DNA of 64,000 nt from positions 1 to 64,000 of the forward strand of contig NZ_WQNI01000018.1 of assembly GCF_010993735.1 (NCBI RefSeq), read 5' to 3'. Each line of letters starts with the position of its first letter. Position 1 is the first letter of the stretch. Below, piece after piece: positions 37,874 through 47,859 of the stretch. This DNA comes from Chelativorans alearensis (lineage in GTDB: Bacteria > Pseudomonadota > Alphaproteobacteria > Rhizobiales > Rhizobiaceae). Under the pieces are notes generated by a model. It searched no databases. It was not told where the DNA came from and saw only the letters and a list, made by a program, of their open reading frames with translations. Position numbers and translations under genes: made by a program.

Positions 37874-39244
37874 ATGACAGGAGCGACAGTCGACCTGCGT
37901 GCAAGCCCGGATGAGCTGCGCGCAAGGCTCAGGAATCCCGATTATACGCCACCGCTTGCGCAGGCTGTGCCGCTTGGCATCCAGCACGTGCTGGCAATGT
38001 TCGTCTCCAACGTTACGCCCGCCATCATCGTCGCGGGTGCGGCCGGATTCGGTTTCGGCTCGAACTCCCCCGACTTTCCCAACCTCATCTACATGATCCA
38101 GATGTCGATGCTGTTCGCTGGCATTGCCACACTTTTCCAGACGGTCGGACTGGGGCCGGTCGGCGGCCGCCTGCCGATCGTGCAGGGAACGAGCTTCGCA
38201 TTCCTGCCGGTCATGATACCGATCGTGGCGGGGCAGGGCGTCGCCGCGATGGGAGCGCTGATGGGCGGGGTCGTCATCGGCGGCATTTTCCACTTCCTGC
38301 TCGGCACCTTTATCGGCCGGCTGCGCTTTGCATTGCCGCCGCTCGTCACCGGTCTGATCGTACTCATGATCGGCCTCGCGCTGATCAAGGTCGGCATCCA
38401 GTATGCCGCGGGCGGCGTGCCGCTGATCGGCACACCGCAGTATGGCAGCCTCGCCAATTGGAGCGTCGCTCTGGTGGTCATCGTCGTCACGCTGCTCCTG
38501 AAATTCTTCACCAGGGGCATGTGGTCGATTGCCGCTGTGCTCCTCGGCCTGATTGCCGGCTATCTGGTCGCGCTCGCCATGGGGATGGTGAGCTTCGCCA
38601 ATGTCGGCAGTGCCGGCTGGGTAGCGGTGCCGGTTCCCTTCAAATGGGGCTTCGACATAACGGCGGCCGCGGTGATCGGCATGTGCTTCATGGCTGTCGT
38701 CTCGGCGATCGAGACGGTCGGCGACGTGTCGGGCATCACCAAGGGCGGCGCCGGCCGCGAGGCGACGGAGAAGGAGATCGCGGGCGCGACCTATGCCGAC
38801 GGCCTCGGCACCTTCGTGGCAGGCATCTTCGGCGGGCTTCCCAACACCTCCTTCAGCCAGAACGTCGGTCTCATCTCCATGACCGGCGTCATGAGCCGCC
38901 ATGTGGTGACCTATGGCGCGATCTTCCTGATCGCCTGCGGGCTGATCCCCAAGGTCGGCGCGCTGATCTCGACCGTGCCGATCACGGTCTTGGGCGGTGG
39001 CGTGATCGTCATGTTCGGCATGGTGGCGGCAGCCGGCGTCAACATGCTTTCGGCGGTCAAGTGGAACCGGCGCAACATGGTGATCTTCGCCGTGTCGTTG
39101 TCGGTCGGTCTCGGCCTTCAGCTGGAGCCCGGCGCCCTGCAGCACCTGCCGAAGACGGCACAGATCCTGCTCACTTCGGGCCTGCTGCCATCCGCTTTCC
39201 TGGCGATCGTGCTCAACCTCATCCTGCCGGAAGAGGTGGATTAG
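37874..39244 (+). CDS. Nucleobase:cation symporter-2 family permease (xanthine/uracil type)
   Basis: 456 residues with about 14 membrane helices. Family motifs are present: GLGPVGGRLPIVQGTSF at TM3 and GLPNTSFSQNVGL in the NCS2 signature region, where Gln and Asn bind the base. The NTSFSQNVG form suggests purine (xanthine or uric acid) uptake rather than uracil, but the choice is an inference. A shared terminator follows. Confidence 0.9.
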   Translation: MTGATVDLRASPDELRARLRNPDYTPPLAQAVPLGIQHVLAMFVSNVTPAIIVAGAAGFGFGSNSPDFPNLIYMIQMSMLFAGIATLFQTVGLGPVGGRLPIVQGTSFAFLPVMIPIVAGQGVAAMGALMGGVVIGGIFHFLLGTFIGRLRFALPPLVTGLIVLMIGLALIKVGIQYAAGGVPLIGTPQYGSLANWSVALVVIVVTLLLKFFTRGMWSIAAVLLGLIAGYLVALAMGMVSFANVGSAGWVAVPVPFKWGFDITAAAVIGMCFMAVVSAIETVGDVSGITKGGAGREATEKEIAGATYADGLGTFVAGIFGGLPNTSFSQNVGLISMTGVMSRHVVTYGAIFLIACGLIPKVGALISTVPITVLGGGVIVMFGMVAAAGVNMLSAVKWNRRNMVIFAVSLSVGLGLQLEPGALQHLPKTAQILLTSGLLPSAFLAIVLNLILPEEVD

Positions 39245-39267
39245 GAGCCCAAGGATGGAATCGAAAA

Positions 39268-39289
39268 GGGCCCGCATTGCGGGCCCTTT
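39268..39289. terminator. Bidirectional terminator between permease gene and erpA
   Basis: GGGCCCGC (39268-39275) pairs with GCGGGCCC (39279-39286) around ATT, with AAAA before and TTT after. It serves the two convergent genes. Confidence 0.85.
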
Positions 39290-39295
39290 GCCTGA

Positions 39296-39646
39296 TCAGA
39301 TGGAGAAGCTGGTGCCGCAGCCGCACGAAGCGACCGCGTTTGGATTCTTGATCTGGAAGGACTGGCCGATGAGGTCGTCGACGAAATCGATGACCGAACC
39401 GCCCATATAGACGAGCGACAGGTCGTCGATCAGCACCAATGCGCCGTCCTTCTCGATGGCGACGTCGTCGTCGTTGCGGCTGTCGGCAAGGTCGAACCTG
39501 TAGGAGAATCCCGAGCAGCCGCCGCCCTCCACGGACACGCGCAGCCCAATCTTGCCGGGCTCGTCGCCGAGGATCTTGGCGATGCGCTTGGCCGCGGCTT
39601 CAGTCAGTTCCACGCCCTTCATGTCGATTTTGGCATCAATGCCCAT
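39296..39646 (-). CDS. erpA: Iron-sulfur cluster assembly/insertion protein (ErpA/IscA family)
   Basis: 116 residues from ATG 39646 with AAGGTGAT upstream. The three conserved Cys are GGGCSGF and CGCG near the C-terminus ([12 protein letters not shown]). A-type carriers deliver Fe-S clusters to client proteins. The downstream start in the long frame is clear because the upstream part is basic and in the dgt promoter region. It is divergent from dgt, as in other Rhizobiales. IscA or SufA are the other names. Confidence 0.9.
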   Translation of the reverse strand: MGIDAKIDMKGVELTEAAAKRIAKILGDEPGKIGLRVSVEGGGCSGFSYRFDLADSRNDDDVAIEKDGALVLIDDLSLVYMGGSVIDFVDDLIGQSFQIKNPNAVASCGCGTSFSI

Positions 39647-39717
39647 GGAGATCACCTTGCATTCGCTTATGTCGAATAGGTATGAACGGCGAGGCGGCGA
39701 GTCAACAAGCGGCGGAT

Positions 39718-40938
39718 ATGGCAAGCCCGGCACATCTTCATGGCATCGGCTTCGGCTACCGGCCGCGCGCGGTCTATGCCTGTGATCCGGCGCTCTCGCG
39801 CGGGCGCTTTTGCGAGGAGCCCGAAAGCCCGACGCGCACGCCCTTCCAGCGCGACCGTGACCGCATCATCCATTCCACGGCCTTCCGCAGGCTCAAGCAC
39901 AAGACGCAGGTCTTCATCGCGCATGAGGGCGATCACTATCGCACGCGGCTTACCCACTCCATCGAGGTGGCGCAGATCGCCAGGGGACTCGCCCGCGCCC
40001 TTTGCTGCGACGAGGACCTGGCCGAGGCGGTGGCGCTGGTGCACGATTTCGGCCACACGCCCTTCGGGCATACGGGCGAGGAGGCGCTGAACGACAAGAT
40101 GGCGCCATGGGGCGGCTTCGACCATAACGCCCAGTCGCTGCGCGTCGTCACCAGGCTGGAGCGCCGCTACGCGGAGTTCGACGGTCTCAATCTGGCGTGG
40201 GAGACGCTGGAGGGGCTCGTCAAGCACAATGGGCCGCTGACCGACAGGCAAGGCAATGGCCTCAACGGCCCCGTGCCGCAAGCCATCCGCGACTATTCGG
40301 AACTGCAGGACCTCGAACTTTCCCGCTTCGCCAGCGTGGAGGCGCAATGCGCGGCGATTGCCGACGACATAGCCTACAACGCACACGACATCGATGACGG
40401 CCTGCGCGCCGGCCTCCTGACGCTCGACATGCTGCGCGGGGTGGACCTGCCGGGGCGGATCCTGCGCGCGGTCGGGGAGCGTTATCCCGACCTTGACCCG
40501 GTGCGCACCGGGCACGAGTTGATGCGCCGGCAGATCACGGCCATGGTCGAGGATGTCATCGACACGGCGCGCGAGACCCTCGATGCCTTGCAGCCGCGCT
40601 CGGTCGAGGACGTGCGCGACGCCGGGCGGACATTGGTCACCTTCTCACCGGCCATGGCGGTGGAGGAGAAGGCGCTGAAGTCCTTCCTCTACGCAAACCT
40701 ATACCGCCACCCGGACGTGCTTGAGGTGCGCAGCCGCGCCGACCGCGTCGTGCGCGATCTGTTCGACGCCTATTTCGCCAATCCGCGCGAGATGCCGGAA
40801 GGCTGGCGCGAGGGGCTCGACCGGGCAGAGGAGCGCGTCAAGGCGCGCGATGTAGCGGACTTTTTAGCAGGAATGACCGATACCTATGCACTCAAGGAGC
40901 ACGAGCGCCTGTTTGACCGCACACCCGATTTGCGATAG
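39718..40938 (+). CDS. dgt: Deoxyguanosinetriphosphate triphosphohydrolase-like protein
   Basis: 406 residues from ATG 39718; ATG 39682 gives 12 more residues. Both have weak GG-rich sites upstream. HD-domain metal ligands are in [14 protein letters not shown] and [17 protein letters not shown] (the His...His-Asp...Asp set). The start [20 protein letters not shown] is typical of the bacterial dNTPase family. It hydrolyses dNTPs to deoxynucleosides and triphosphate, which keeps nucleotide pools in balance. Confidence 0.92.
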   Translation: MASPAHLHGIGFGYRPRAVYACDPALSRGRFCEEPESPTRTPFQRDRDRIIHSTAFRRLKHKTQVFIAHEGDHYRTRLTHSIEVAQIARGLARALCCDEDLAEAVALVHDFGHTPFGHTGEEALNDKMAPWGGFDHNAQSLRVVTRLERRYAEFDGLNLAWETLEGLVKHNGPLTDRQGNGLNGPVPQAIRDYSELQDLELSRFASVEAQCAAIADDIAYNAHDIDDGLRAGLLTLDMLRGVDLPGRILRAVGERYPDLDPVRTGHELMRRQITAMVEDVIDTARETLDALQPRSVEDVRDAGRTLVTFSPAMAVEEKALKSFLYANLYRHPDVLEVRSRADRVVRDLFDAYFANPREMPEGWREGLDRAEERVKARDVADFLAGMTDTYALKEHERLFDRTPDLR

Positions 40939-40998
40939 GGCGCAGGCCACTTGCGGCGGCGCGTGCTGCCGCGCGGTTCTCAATCCGGGACATCGTCC

Positions 40999-42756
40999 AT
41001 GAACATCTTTGCCGATTTTTCCGATCGGGTCGTCAAGGCCGTCAACGCGCTGGGGCTTGAGCCGAAGGAGGGCGGGGCGCTCGATCTCTCCCGCGTGGCG
41101 GTGGAGCCGCCGCGTGATGCCAGCCACGGGGATCTCGCCACCAATGCAGCGATGGTGCTGTCGAAGGCGGTGGGCGAAAACCCGCGCGCGCTGGGCGAGC
41201 GGCTGGCCGCGGTGCTGGCCGAAGACCCCGACGTGATGGAAGCGAGCGTGGCCGGCCCCGGCTTCGTCAATCTGCGCCTCGGCGACGCGTTCTGGCAGGC
41301 CCGGCTCGGCGAGATGCTCGATCTTGGTACCGACTACGGCCGCTCGACGGTCGGCACGGGGCACAAGGTGAACGTCGAATATGTCTCGGCCAACCCGACC
41401 GGCCCGATGCATGTCGGCCACTGTCGCGGCGCCGTGGTGGGCGACGCGCTGGCCAACCTTCTGGCTTTCGCGGGCTACGACGTCGTCAAGGAATACTACA
41501 TCAACGACGCTGGTGTGCAGATCGATGCGCTGGGGCGGTCGGTGATGCTGCGCTACCGCGAGGCGCTGGGTGAAGAGATCGACGCCATCCCCGAGGGGCT
41601 TTATCCGGGCGATTATCTCAAGCCGGTCGGCAAGGCGCTGGCCGACGAATTCGGCACGAGGCTGCAGTGGATGCCGGAGCCGGAGGCGCTGGAAATCGTC
41701 AAGGACCGCACCATCGACGCCATGATGGCGATGATCCGTGAGGATCTCGCCGCCCTCAACGTGCATCATGACGTCTTCTTCTCCGAGCGCTCCCTTCATG
41801 CCGGCAATGGCGGCGTGATCCGCTCCGCCGTCAACGACCTGACCATGAAAGGTCATGTCTACAAGGGCAAGCTGCCGCCGCCCAAGGGGCAGTTGCCGGA
41901 AGACTGGGAGGACCGGGAGCAGACGTTGTTCCGGTCGACGGAAGTGGGCGACGACATCGACCGGCCGCTGATCAAGTCGGATGGCAGCTTCACCTATTTC
42001 GCCGCCGACGTGGCCTACATGAAGGACAAATACGCGCGTGGCTTCGAGCACCTGATCTATGTGCTGGGCGCCGACCACGGCGGTTATGTCAAGCGGCTGG
42101 AGGCGCTCGCCCGCGCCATCTCCGACGGCAAGCTGAACCTGACGGTGGTTCTGTGCCAGCTCGTCAAGCTCTACCGCGGCGGCGAGCCGGTGCGCATGTC
42201 GAAGCGGGCAGGGGAGTTCGTCACCCTGCGGGACGTCATCGACGAGGTGGGGCGCGACCCCGTGCGCTTCATGATGCTCTACCGCAAGTCCGACGCGCCG
42301 CTCGACTTCGACTTCGCCAAGGTGACCGAGCAGTCCAAGGACAATCCGGTTTTCTACGTGCAGTACGCCTCGGCGCGCTGCCACTCGGTCTTCCGCCAGG
42401 CGCGCGAGCAGCTTGGCGTCGAGAATTTCGACCGCGCCGCCATGCGCGCGGCACTGCACCTGCTCAAGGACGAGGGCGAAGTCGCGCTCATCCGCAAGCT
42501 GGCGGAGTACCCGCGACTCATCGAAAGCGCGGCCCAGGCGCTGGAGCCGCACCGCATCGCATTCTACCTCTACGACCTTGCCAGTCAGTTCCATGCACAG
42601 TGGAATCGCGGCACGGAGACAGACGACTTACGTTTTGTTAAGGTTAACCACCCAGAGTTGACCCACGCCAGGCTGGGCTTGGTGCAGGCTGTCTGCGACG
42701 TCGTGACGTCAGGGCTGGCGCTCGTGGGTGCGGAGGCGCCGGCGGAGATGCGCTGA
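40999..42756 (+). CDS. argS: Arginyl-tRNA synthetase
   Basis: 585 residues from ATG 40999; the 16 upstream codons are not typical. [15 protein letters not shown] is the HIGH-region (HVGH), and MSKRAGEF the KMSK-like motif. An N-terminal additional domain (about 1-115) and a C-terminal DALR anticodon-binding domain (from about 465) complete the class I enzyme. The neighbours dgt and the SPOR gene keep the known rhizobial order. Confidence 0.96.
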   Translation: MNIFADFSDRVVKAVNALGLEPKEGGALDLSRVAVEPPRDASHGDLATNAAMVLSKAVGENPRALGERLAAVLAEDPDVMEASVAGPGFVNLRLGDAFWQARLGEMLDLGTDYGRSTVGTGHKVNVEYVSANPTGPMHVGHCRGAVVGDALANLLAFAGYDVVKEYYINDAGVQIDALGRSVMLRYREALGEEIDAIPEGLYPGDYLKPVGKALADEFGTRLQWMPEPEALEIVKDRTIDAMMAMIREDLAALNVHHDVFFSERSLHAGNGGVIRSAVNDLTMKGHVYKGKLPPPKGQLPEDWEDREQTLFRSTEVGDDIDRPLIKSDGSFTYFAADVAYMKDKYARGFEHLIYVLGADHGGYVKRLEALARAISDGKLNLTVVLCQLVKLYRGGEPVRMSKRAGEFVTLRDVIDEVGRDPVRFMMLYRKSDAPLDFDFAKVTEQSKDNPVFYVQYASARCHSVFRQAREQLGVENFDRAAMRAALHLLKDEGEVALIRKLAEYPRLIESAAQALEPHRIAFYLYDLASQFHAQWNRGTETDDLRFVKVNHPELTHARLGLVQAVCDVVTSGLALVGAEAPAEMR

Positions 42757-42855
42757 TCGTGGACAGAGACTGTCACCATTTGCCCACAATGCGCTGGTAG
42801 GGCCAACCAAGTATAGTGCGACGTTGCCCGCGTCCGACCGAGTGTGGGAAAAGGC

Positions 42856-45717
42856 ATGGCTGACAGTAATTATTCGAATGCCAGAGGGCCGAGAGATCTG
42901 GCGCAAGACGATCCGTTTGCTGAACTGACACGGATCATGGGCCACGACGCGCGTGCCATTCCAAAGTCGGAGCCGGAGCAAGAAGAACCGGCAGACAATC
43001 TTACCCTCGAACTAGAGAACGAGTTGCTGGGGGATCTGGCCGACGAGACAGATCAGGCCTATGCAGCCGATACAGCGCTCGATGAGGAGGAGGCCAGCTT
43101 CCGGCAGTATGCTCAGGCGCCCGAGCCCGACCTTACGGCCGAGGAGACCGCGGAACCCGACCCCACCCTCGACGACACGTTCGAGAGTGCATTCGACGAC
43201 GTGTTCGCCGTCGGCGAACCCGCCGCGATCGAGGATAGTGAGGCGGCCGACGATGCCGATGCCGAGCCTGCCGCGTTTGCGGAGGAGGGCGGTGCAGAGG
43301 ATCGCGCCGGAGATGATCGGTTCATGATCCGCGAAGAGGATCTGGCGACGCTTGATTCCGACTTCGCCATGTATGGTCAGGAGGCCGAGGCCGCAGCAGC
43401 CGACGGCGACGAGCCGCCGGCCTCCGAAGAGGCTGAATACGGTGCCCCGCTCGGGAATGACGAGCCTCTGTACGACCATGAGCCCGAGGCCGCGGCAGCC
43501 ATCGGCGACGAGCCGCAGGCCCCTGAAGAGGCCGAGTACGGTGCCCCGTTCGAGAATGACGAGCCTCCGTACGACCATGAACACAATGCCGCAGCAGCCG
43601 TCAGCGACGAGCCGCAGGTCCCTGAAGAGGCTGCCGAATACGGTGCCCCGTTCGGGAATGACGAGCCTCTGTACGGCCATGAGCCCGATGCCGCAGCAGC
43701 CATCGGCGACGAGCCGCAGGCTCCTGAAGAGGCCGAGTACGGTGCCTCGTTCGGCGACGACGAGCCTCTGTACGACCATGAACCCGATGCCGCTGCAGCC
43801 ATCAGCGATGAGCCGCAGGCTCCTGAAGAGGCTGAGTACGGTGCCTCGTTCAGCGATGATGAGCCCTTGTACGACCGCGAGGCCGATGCCGCGGCAGCCA
43901 TCGGCGACGAGCCGCAGGCTGCTGAAGAGGTCGAATACGGCGCTTCGTTCAGCGATGACGAGCCTGTCCCCGAAGAGCCCGAGTACTTCTCTGCCGCCGA
44001 TGCGGCCGGAGCGACCTATAGCCAGGCCCCGGAAGACGGCTGGATGGCTGCTTCCACGCGGGCTGAAGACGACGCGGACGTGCCGGCGGATGAACCGCAG
44101 GCGGGTAGGGAAGGCGGCGATGTTCTGGGTGAGTGGTCGCCGGAAGCCCTTTTTGCCGGCCTGGGTGATCAGGATTGGCATCAGGGCGGTGAAGGCGATG
44201 CGGAGCCGGAGGCCCCGGTAGCCGATCCCATGCCACCGGAGGTCGATACGATCGAGGTGCCCGAAGGCGCCGTCGCCCTGGCCGATAACTTCGATGTGCC
44301 CGAGGTTCCCTATCAGAAGGAAGAGGTGAAGGCGGAGCTCGACGAGATCGAGGAGATGCTGGCTGGCGCTTTCGGCGAAGGGAACGACGCGGCCGACGGG
44401 CTGGACGATGGGTGGATGGAAACCGCTCCCCGCCCGGCCGAGGCACCGCAGGAGCCCGACGACGATGAGATCGACGACTATCTTGCCGCCGGCATCGGTG
44501 CAGGCGTGGGAGCCGGGATTGCCGCCTACGCGGCACAGCAGTCAGGCGAAGACGTTTACGGCCACCCTGTTTCCGCACACGATCGGGGCATGCGGGAGTG
44601 GAGCGCGGCTTCCGACGAGTTGAAGCCGGCGCCTGGCGCCGCACCGCCCGTGGCCGAGGGCGGACGCCTCTTCGGTTCACGCGCGGTAATGGCGGCTGCG
44701 ATCGTCGGCGGTGTCGCCATCTTGGGCGGCGTGACGATGTTCGCGCTCACCTTCAGCGGAGGTGACGCCGAAGAGCCGGCGCTGGTGAAGGCGGACGACA
44801 CGCCGGTGAAGGTGAAGCCCGAGAATCCGGGCGGCACGACCATCCCCAATCAGGACAACCAGGTCTACAGGCGCGTATCCGGCGAAACCCAGGAGGCCGA
44901 GCCAGGGCAGACGCGGCTCGTCTCGACCACCGAGGAGCCGGTCGACCTGCCCGCCGCCGAGCCGCAGACGAGTGACAACGGGGCGGCCAAGCTGGAGGAA
45001 CGGCTGGAGAATCCCGTCGAGGAGGCTACCGGCGGTAACGAAACGGCGACGCTCACGCCGCGCCGTGTCCGCTCGTTTGTCGTGCAGCCGGACGGCACGA
45101 TGGTGCCGAACGACGTACCGGAGCCGGTCGAGACGGCGAATGACAACGCCGACAGCGTGGCGAGCGCTGCTGCCGCGAACGATCCCGAGACACTGGCCGC
45201 CACGCGAACCGAAGCGACGGATGAGCCATCCGCCGCAAGAGAGGACGCGCAGGCCGCCGCTGGCGACAACACCGTCGAGACCGCCGCTCCGAACGCGGTT
45301 TCGGTGCCGCGTTCCGGGCCGATCCCACCTGCGCGGCCGAGCAATATCGCCCCGGCGCAGCAGCAGGCCAACGCGCAGCCCCCCTCCACCAATGCCAACG
45401 CGCAGGCGCAGCAGCAGAGCACGCCCACGCAGGTGGCCGCCGCCCCGCCGCAGCCCACGCAGACGGCTGCAGAGCCCGGTTGGTCGGTGCAGATCTCCTC
45501 GCAGGCCAGCGTCGAAGGCGCGCAACAATCATACCAGGAACTGGCACAGCGCCACGGCAACCTGCTGCAGGGCAAGGGCGTGAACATCGTCAAGGCCGAT
45601 ATCGAGGGCAAGGGCACCTATTACCGGGTGCGCATTCCATCCTCTTCGAAGGACGAGGCGATCCGGTTGTGCGAACAACTCAAGGCGGCTGGCGGAAGCT
45701 GCTTCGTTTCAAAGTAG
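42856..45717 (+). CDS. SPOR domain-containing membrane protein with acidic tandem repeats
   Basis: 953 residues from ATG 42856; a GTG four codons upstream is possible. The order is a long acidic cytosolic region with six tandem repeats of about 33 residues (about 178-372), one membrane helix near residue 620 (AVMAAAIVGGVAILGGVTMF), an Ala/Pro/Gln-rich periplasmic linker, and a C-terminal SPOR domain from about residue 870 (WSVQISSQ to GGSCFVSK). SPOR domains bind denuded septal peptidoglycan. Homologues in this locus are usually large, acidic and poorly conserved in the N-terminal part. A terminator follows. Confidence 0.9.
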   Translation: MADSNYSNARGPRDLAQDDPFAELTRIMGHDARAIPKSEPEQEEPADNLTLELENELLGDLADETDQAYAADTALDEEEASFRQYAQAPEPDLTAEETAEPDPTLDDTFESAFDDVFAVGEPAAIEDSEAADDADAEPAAFAEEGGAEDRAGDDRFMIREEDLATLDSDFAMYGQEAEAAAADGDEPPASEEAEYGAPLGNDEPLYDHEPEAAAAIGDEPQAPEEAEYGAPFENDEPPYDHEHNAAAAVSDEPQVPEEAAEYGAPFGNDEPLYGHEPDAAAAIGDEPQAPEEAEYGASFGDDEPLYDHEPDAAAAISDEPQAPEEAEYGASFSDDEPLYDREADAAAAIGDEPQAAEEVEYGASFSDDEPVPEEPEYFSAADAAGATYSQAPEDGWMAASTRAEDDADVPADEPQAGREGGDVLGEWSPEALFAGLGDQDWHQGGEGDAEPEAPVADPMPPEVDTIEVPEGAVALADNFDVPEVPYQKEEVKAELDEIEEMLAGAFGEGNDAADGLDDGWMETAPRPAEAPQEPDDDEIDDYLAAGIGAGVGAGIAAYAAQQSGEDVYGHPVSAHDRGMREWSAASDELKPAPGAAPPVAEGGRLFGSRAVMAAAIVGGVAILGGVTMFALTFSGGDAEEPALVKADDTPVKVKPENPGGTTIPNQDNQVYRRVSGETQEAEPGQTRLVSTTEEPVDLPAAEPQTSDNGAAKLEERLENPVEEATGGNETATLTPRRVRSFVVQPDGTMVPNDVPEPVETANDNADSVASAAAANDPETLAATRTEATDEPSAAREDAQAAAGDNTVETAAPNAVSVPRSGPIPPARPSNIAPAQQQANAQPPSTNANAQAQQQSTPTQVAAAPPQPTQTAAEPGWSVQISSQASVEGAQQSYQELAQRHGNLLQGKGVNIVKADIEGKGTYYRVRIPSSSKDEAIRLCEQLKAAGGSCFVSK
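43387..43971 (+). repeat. Six tandem copies of a 99-bp in-frame repeat
   Basis: Unit starts are at 43387, 43486, 43585, 43687, 43786 and 43885. Each encodes about 33 residues built around DEPQAPEEAEYGA and DDEPLYDHEPD. The third unit has one extra Ala codon. Copies 2 to 5 are the most alike, and the copies differ by scattered substitutions. Confidence 0.95.
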
Positions 45718-45740
45718 CCGGGTAGACGCAAGACCTGTGA

Positions 45741-45766
45741 AACCGCCGCCCTCCGCGGCGGTTTTT
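45741..45766 (+). terminator. Intrinsic terminator of SPOR gene
   Basis: AACCGCCGC (45741-45749) pairs with GCGGCGGTT (45755-45763) around CCTCC, followed by a T-run (45762-45766). Confidence 0.9.
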
Positions 45767-45857
45767 GCTTGCATGAACTGCATGGCCGGCTTGCGCCAAT
45801 GGTCGCCGCCCCGCACTCGGAGGTGCCAATGCCGGCGCTAGCCGCTATGATTCCTGC

Positions 45858-46877
45858 ATGAGCGAATCAAAAGCAATGATCCTGGGCGCTGCCGGCACGC
45901 GGCTTGGCGCCGACGAAGCGGCCTTCTACCGCGATGAGCGGCCCTGGGGCTTCATCCTTTTTGCGCGCAATATCGCCGAGGCCGATCAGGTGCGCGATCT
46001 GGCGGCGGCGATGCGCGAGAGCGTGGGCAGACCGGACGCGCCCATTTTCGTCGATCAGGAGGGCGGGCGGGTGCAGCGGCTGCGTCCTCCGCTGGCGCCG
46101 GACTATCCCCCTGCGGCGGCGCTCGGGGGGCTTTGCGGCCGGGACAAAGCGGCCGGCTTGCGCGCTGCGTGGCTGATGTCGCGCCTTCACGCCTTCGATC
46201 TGGCGCGTCTTGACCTTTCGGTCGACTGCCTGCCGGTGCTCGACGTGCCGGTGCCCGGCGCGCACGATGTGATCGGCAAGCGCGCCTATTGCGGCGCGCC
46301 GGAAGTGGTGGCCGCGCTCGGCCGCGCGGCAGCGGACGGGCTGTTGGCGGGCGGTGTCCTGCCGGTGATGAAGCACATTCCCGGCCACGGGCGTGCCGGC
46401 GCGGATAGCCACCATGCATTGCCGCGCGTCGAGGCGCCGCTCGAGGAGCTGCGCGCGCGCGACTTCGTGCCCTTCAAGGCGCTTTGCGACCTGCCCATGG
46501 CGATGACGGCGCATGTGGTGTACACGGCGGTCGACCCGGACAACCCGTCCACCACCTCGGCGCGGGTAATCGCCGATATCATCCGCGGCGAGATCGGCTT
46601 CGACGGGCTCTTGATGAGCGACGACGTGTCGATGAACGCGCTTTCTGGGGATTACGGCGCTCGCGCGCAGGCAATCCTTGCGGCCGGTTGCGATGTCGTT
46701 CTTCACTGCAACGGCGTGATGGACGAGATGCAGGCCGTCGCCCAACGAACGCCGGAATTGACGGGCAAGGCAAAGGCGCGGGCGGATGCCGCGCTTGGCA
46801 TGCTCGGCCGGCGCGACGACACGGACGAAGCCGCCGCGCGGGCTGAATTTGCGAGCCTGTTCGAGGCTGCGGCCTAG
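45858..46877 (+). CDS. nagZ: Beta-N-acetylhexosaminidase (NagZ, GH3)
   Basis: 339 residues. The GH3 NagZ signature KHIPGHGRAGADSHHALPRV carries the catalytic His of the flexible loop, and the nucleophile Asp is in MSDDVSMNAL. It removes GlcNAc from anhydromuropeptides in the cytosol during cell-wall recycling. The TAG stop is fused to a RIME-like element. Confidence 0.93.
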   Translation: MSESKAMILGAAGTRLGADEAAFYRDERPWGFILFARNIAEADQVRDLAAAMRESVGRPDAPIFVDQEGGRVQRLRPPLAPDYPPAAALGGLCGRDKAAGLRAAWLMSRLHAFDLARLDLSVDCLPVLDVPVPGAHDVIGKRAYCGAPEVVAALGRAAADGLLAGGVLPVMKHIPGHGRAGADSHHALPRVEAPLEELRARDFVPFKALCDLPMAMTAHVVYTAVDPDNPSTTSARVIADIIRGEIGFDGLLMSDDVSMNALSGDYGARAQAILAAGCDVVLHCNGVMDEMQAVAQRTPELTGKAKARADAALGMLGRRDDTDEAAARAEFASLFEAAA

Positions 46878-46980
46878 AGCAATTCCAGGAAAGGTGGAAA
46901 CCGGCTTTCCGTCCGGAATTGCGACAAAACGGCGAGTTGGGCCCGTTCATCGATTCCATGAAACGATGAACGGCCTAGAC
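46876..46980. repeat. RIME-like double palindrome, copy 4
   Basis: Palindrome 1 spans 46876-46922 (AGAGCAATTCC to GGAATTGC around ACCGGCTTTCC). Palindrome 2 pairs GGCCCGTTCAT (46940-46950) with ATGAACGGCC (46966-46975) with one bulged base. It lies between nagZ and scpA. Confidence 0.88.
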
Positions 46981-47004
46981 GCGGGAAGAAGGAACGGCTG
47001 AGAA

Positions 47005-47859
47005 GTGGCCGAGGCAGCGAAGAAGACGGCGGGGCAGGGGGGAACGGGCAAGCCCATCCCTTTTGATAAGCTGTGGGCGCAGGAGGGCGAGCGCGGCGTC
47101 TCCGAGCCGGCGCTGACCGTCGATGTCGAAGGCTTCGAGGGGCCGCTCGACCTGCTTCTGCATCTGGCGCGCAACCAGAAGGTCGATCTGGCGCGCATTT
47201 CCGTCCTGGCGCTGGCGGAGCAGTATCTCACCTTCGTCGAGCGGGTGCGGCGTATGCGGCTGGAGCTTGCGGCCGACTATCTGGTGATGGCGGCCTGGCT
47301 CGCCTATCTGAAGTCGCGCCTCCTGATCCCCCAGCAGAAAGACGACGAAGAGCCCTCCGGCGAGGAAATGGCCGCGCTGCTGCAGTTCCGCCTGAAGCGG
47401 CTGGAGGCCATGCGCGACGCGGCCGCCCGCCTCGTCAACCGCAACCGGCTGGGGCGCGACGTCTTGGCCCGCGGCATGCCCGAGCCGGTGGTCGTTCAGA
47501 AAAAGAGCGACTATTCGGCAACCCTCTACGACCTCCTGACCGCCTATGCCGGCCAGCGCCAGCGCCGCGCCATCACCAACGTGCAGATCGCCAAGCGCGG
47601 CGTGTGGTCGTTGAAGCAGGCGCGCGACATCCTCACCCGCATGGTCGGCGAACTCTCCGATTGGACCGCGCTCGACCGCTTCCTGATCGCCTATCTGACG
47701 CGGCCGGAGGATCGGAAGACGGCGGTTGCCAGCACCTTCGCCGCGAGCCTGGAATTGGTGCGCGAAGGGGCATTGGAAATCCGCCAGCACGAGCCCTTCG
47801 CACCGCTCTACATGCGAAACGGGCCCAAGCGGCCGCTAAACAACCGGGAAATGCCATGA
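47005..47859 (+). CDS. scpA: Segregation and condensation protein A
   Basis: 284 residues from GTG 47005. The N-terminal SMC-binding helix region starts at FEGPLDLLLHLARNQKVDLARISV, the ScpA hallmark, and a winged-helix C-terminus follows. With ScpB it forms the kleisin complex that compacts and separates chromosomes through SMC. The stop overlaps scpB (ATGA). Confidence 0.95.
   Translation: MAEAAKKTAGQGGTGKPIPFDKLWAQEGERGVSEPALTVDVEGFEGPLDLLLHLARNQKVDLARISVLALAEQYLTFVERVRRMRLELAADYLVMAAWLAYLKSRLLIPQQKDDEEPSGEEMAALLQFRLKRLEAMRDAAARLVNRNRLGRDVLARGMPEPVVVQKKSDYSATLYDLLTAYAGQRQRRAITNVQIAKRGVWSLKQARDILTRMVGELSDWTALDRFLIAYLTRPEDRKTAVASTFAASLELVREGALEIRQHEPFAPLYMRNGPKRPLNNREMP

Noticed and set aside
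43387-43971. CRISPR array
   Set aside because: The repeats are 99 bp, contiguous and in frame with a protein; there are no spacers.
43012-44181. 389-codon minus-strand open frame over the acidic repeats
   Set aside because: It is the reverse complement of the tandem repeat in the SPOR gene; its repeats follow from the coding strand.
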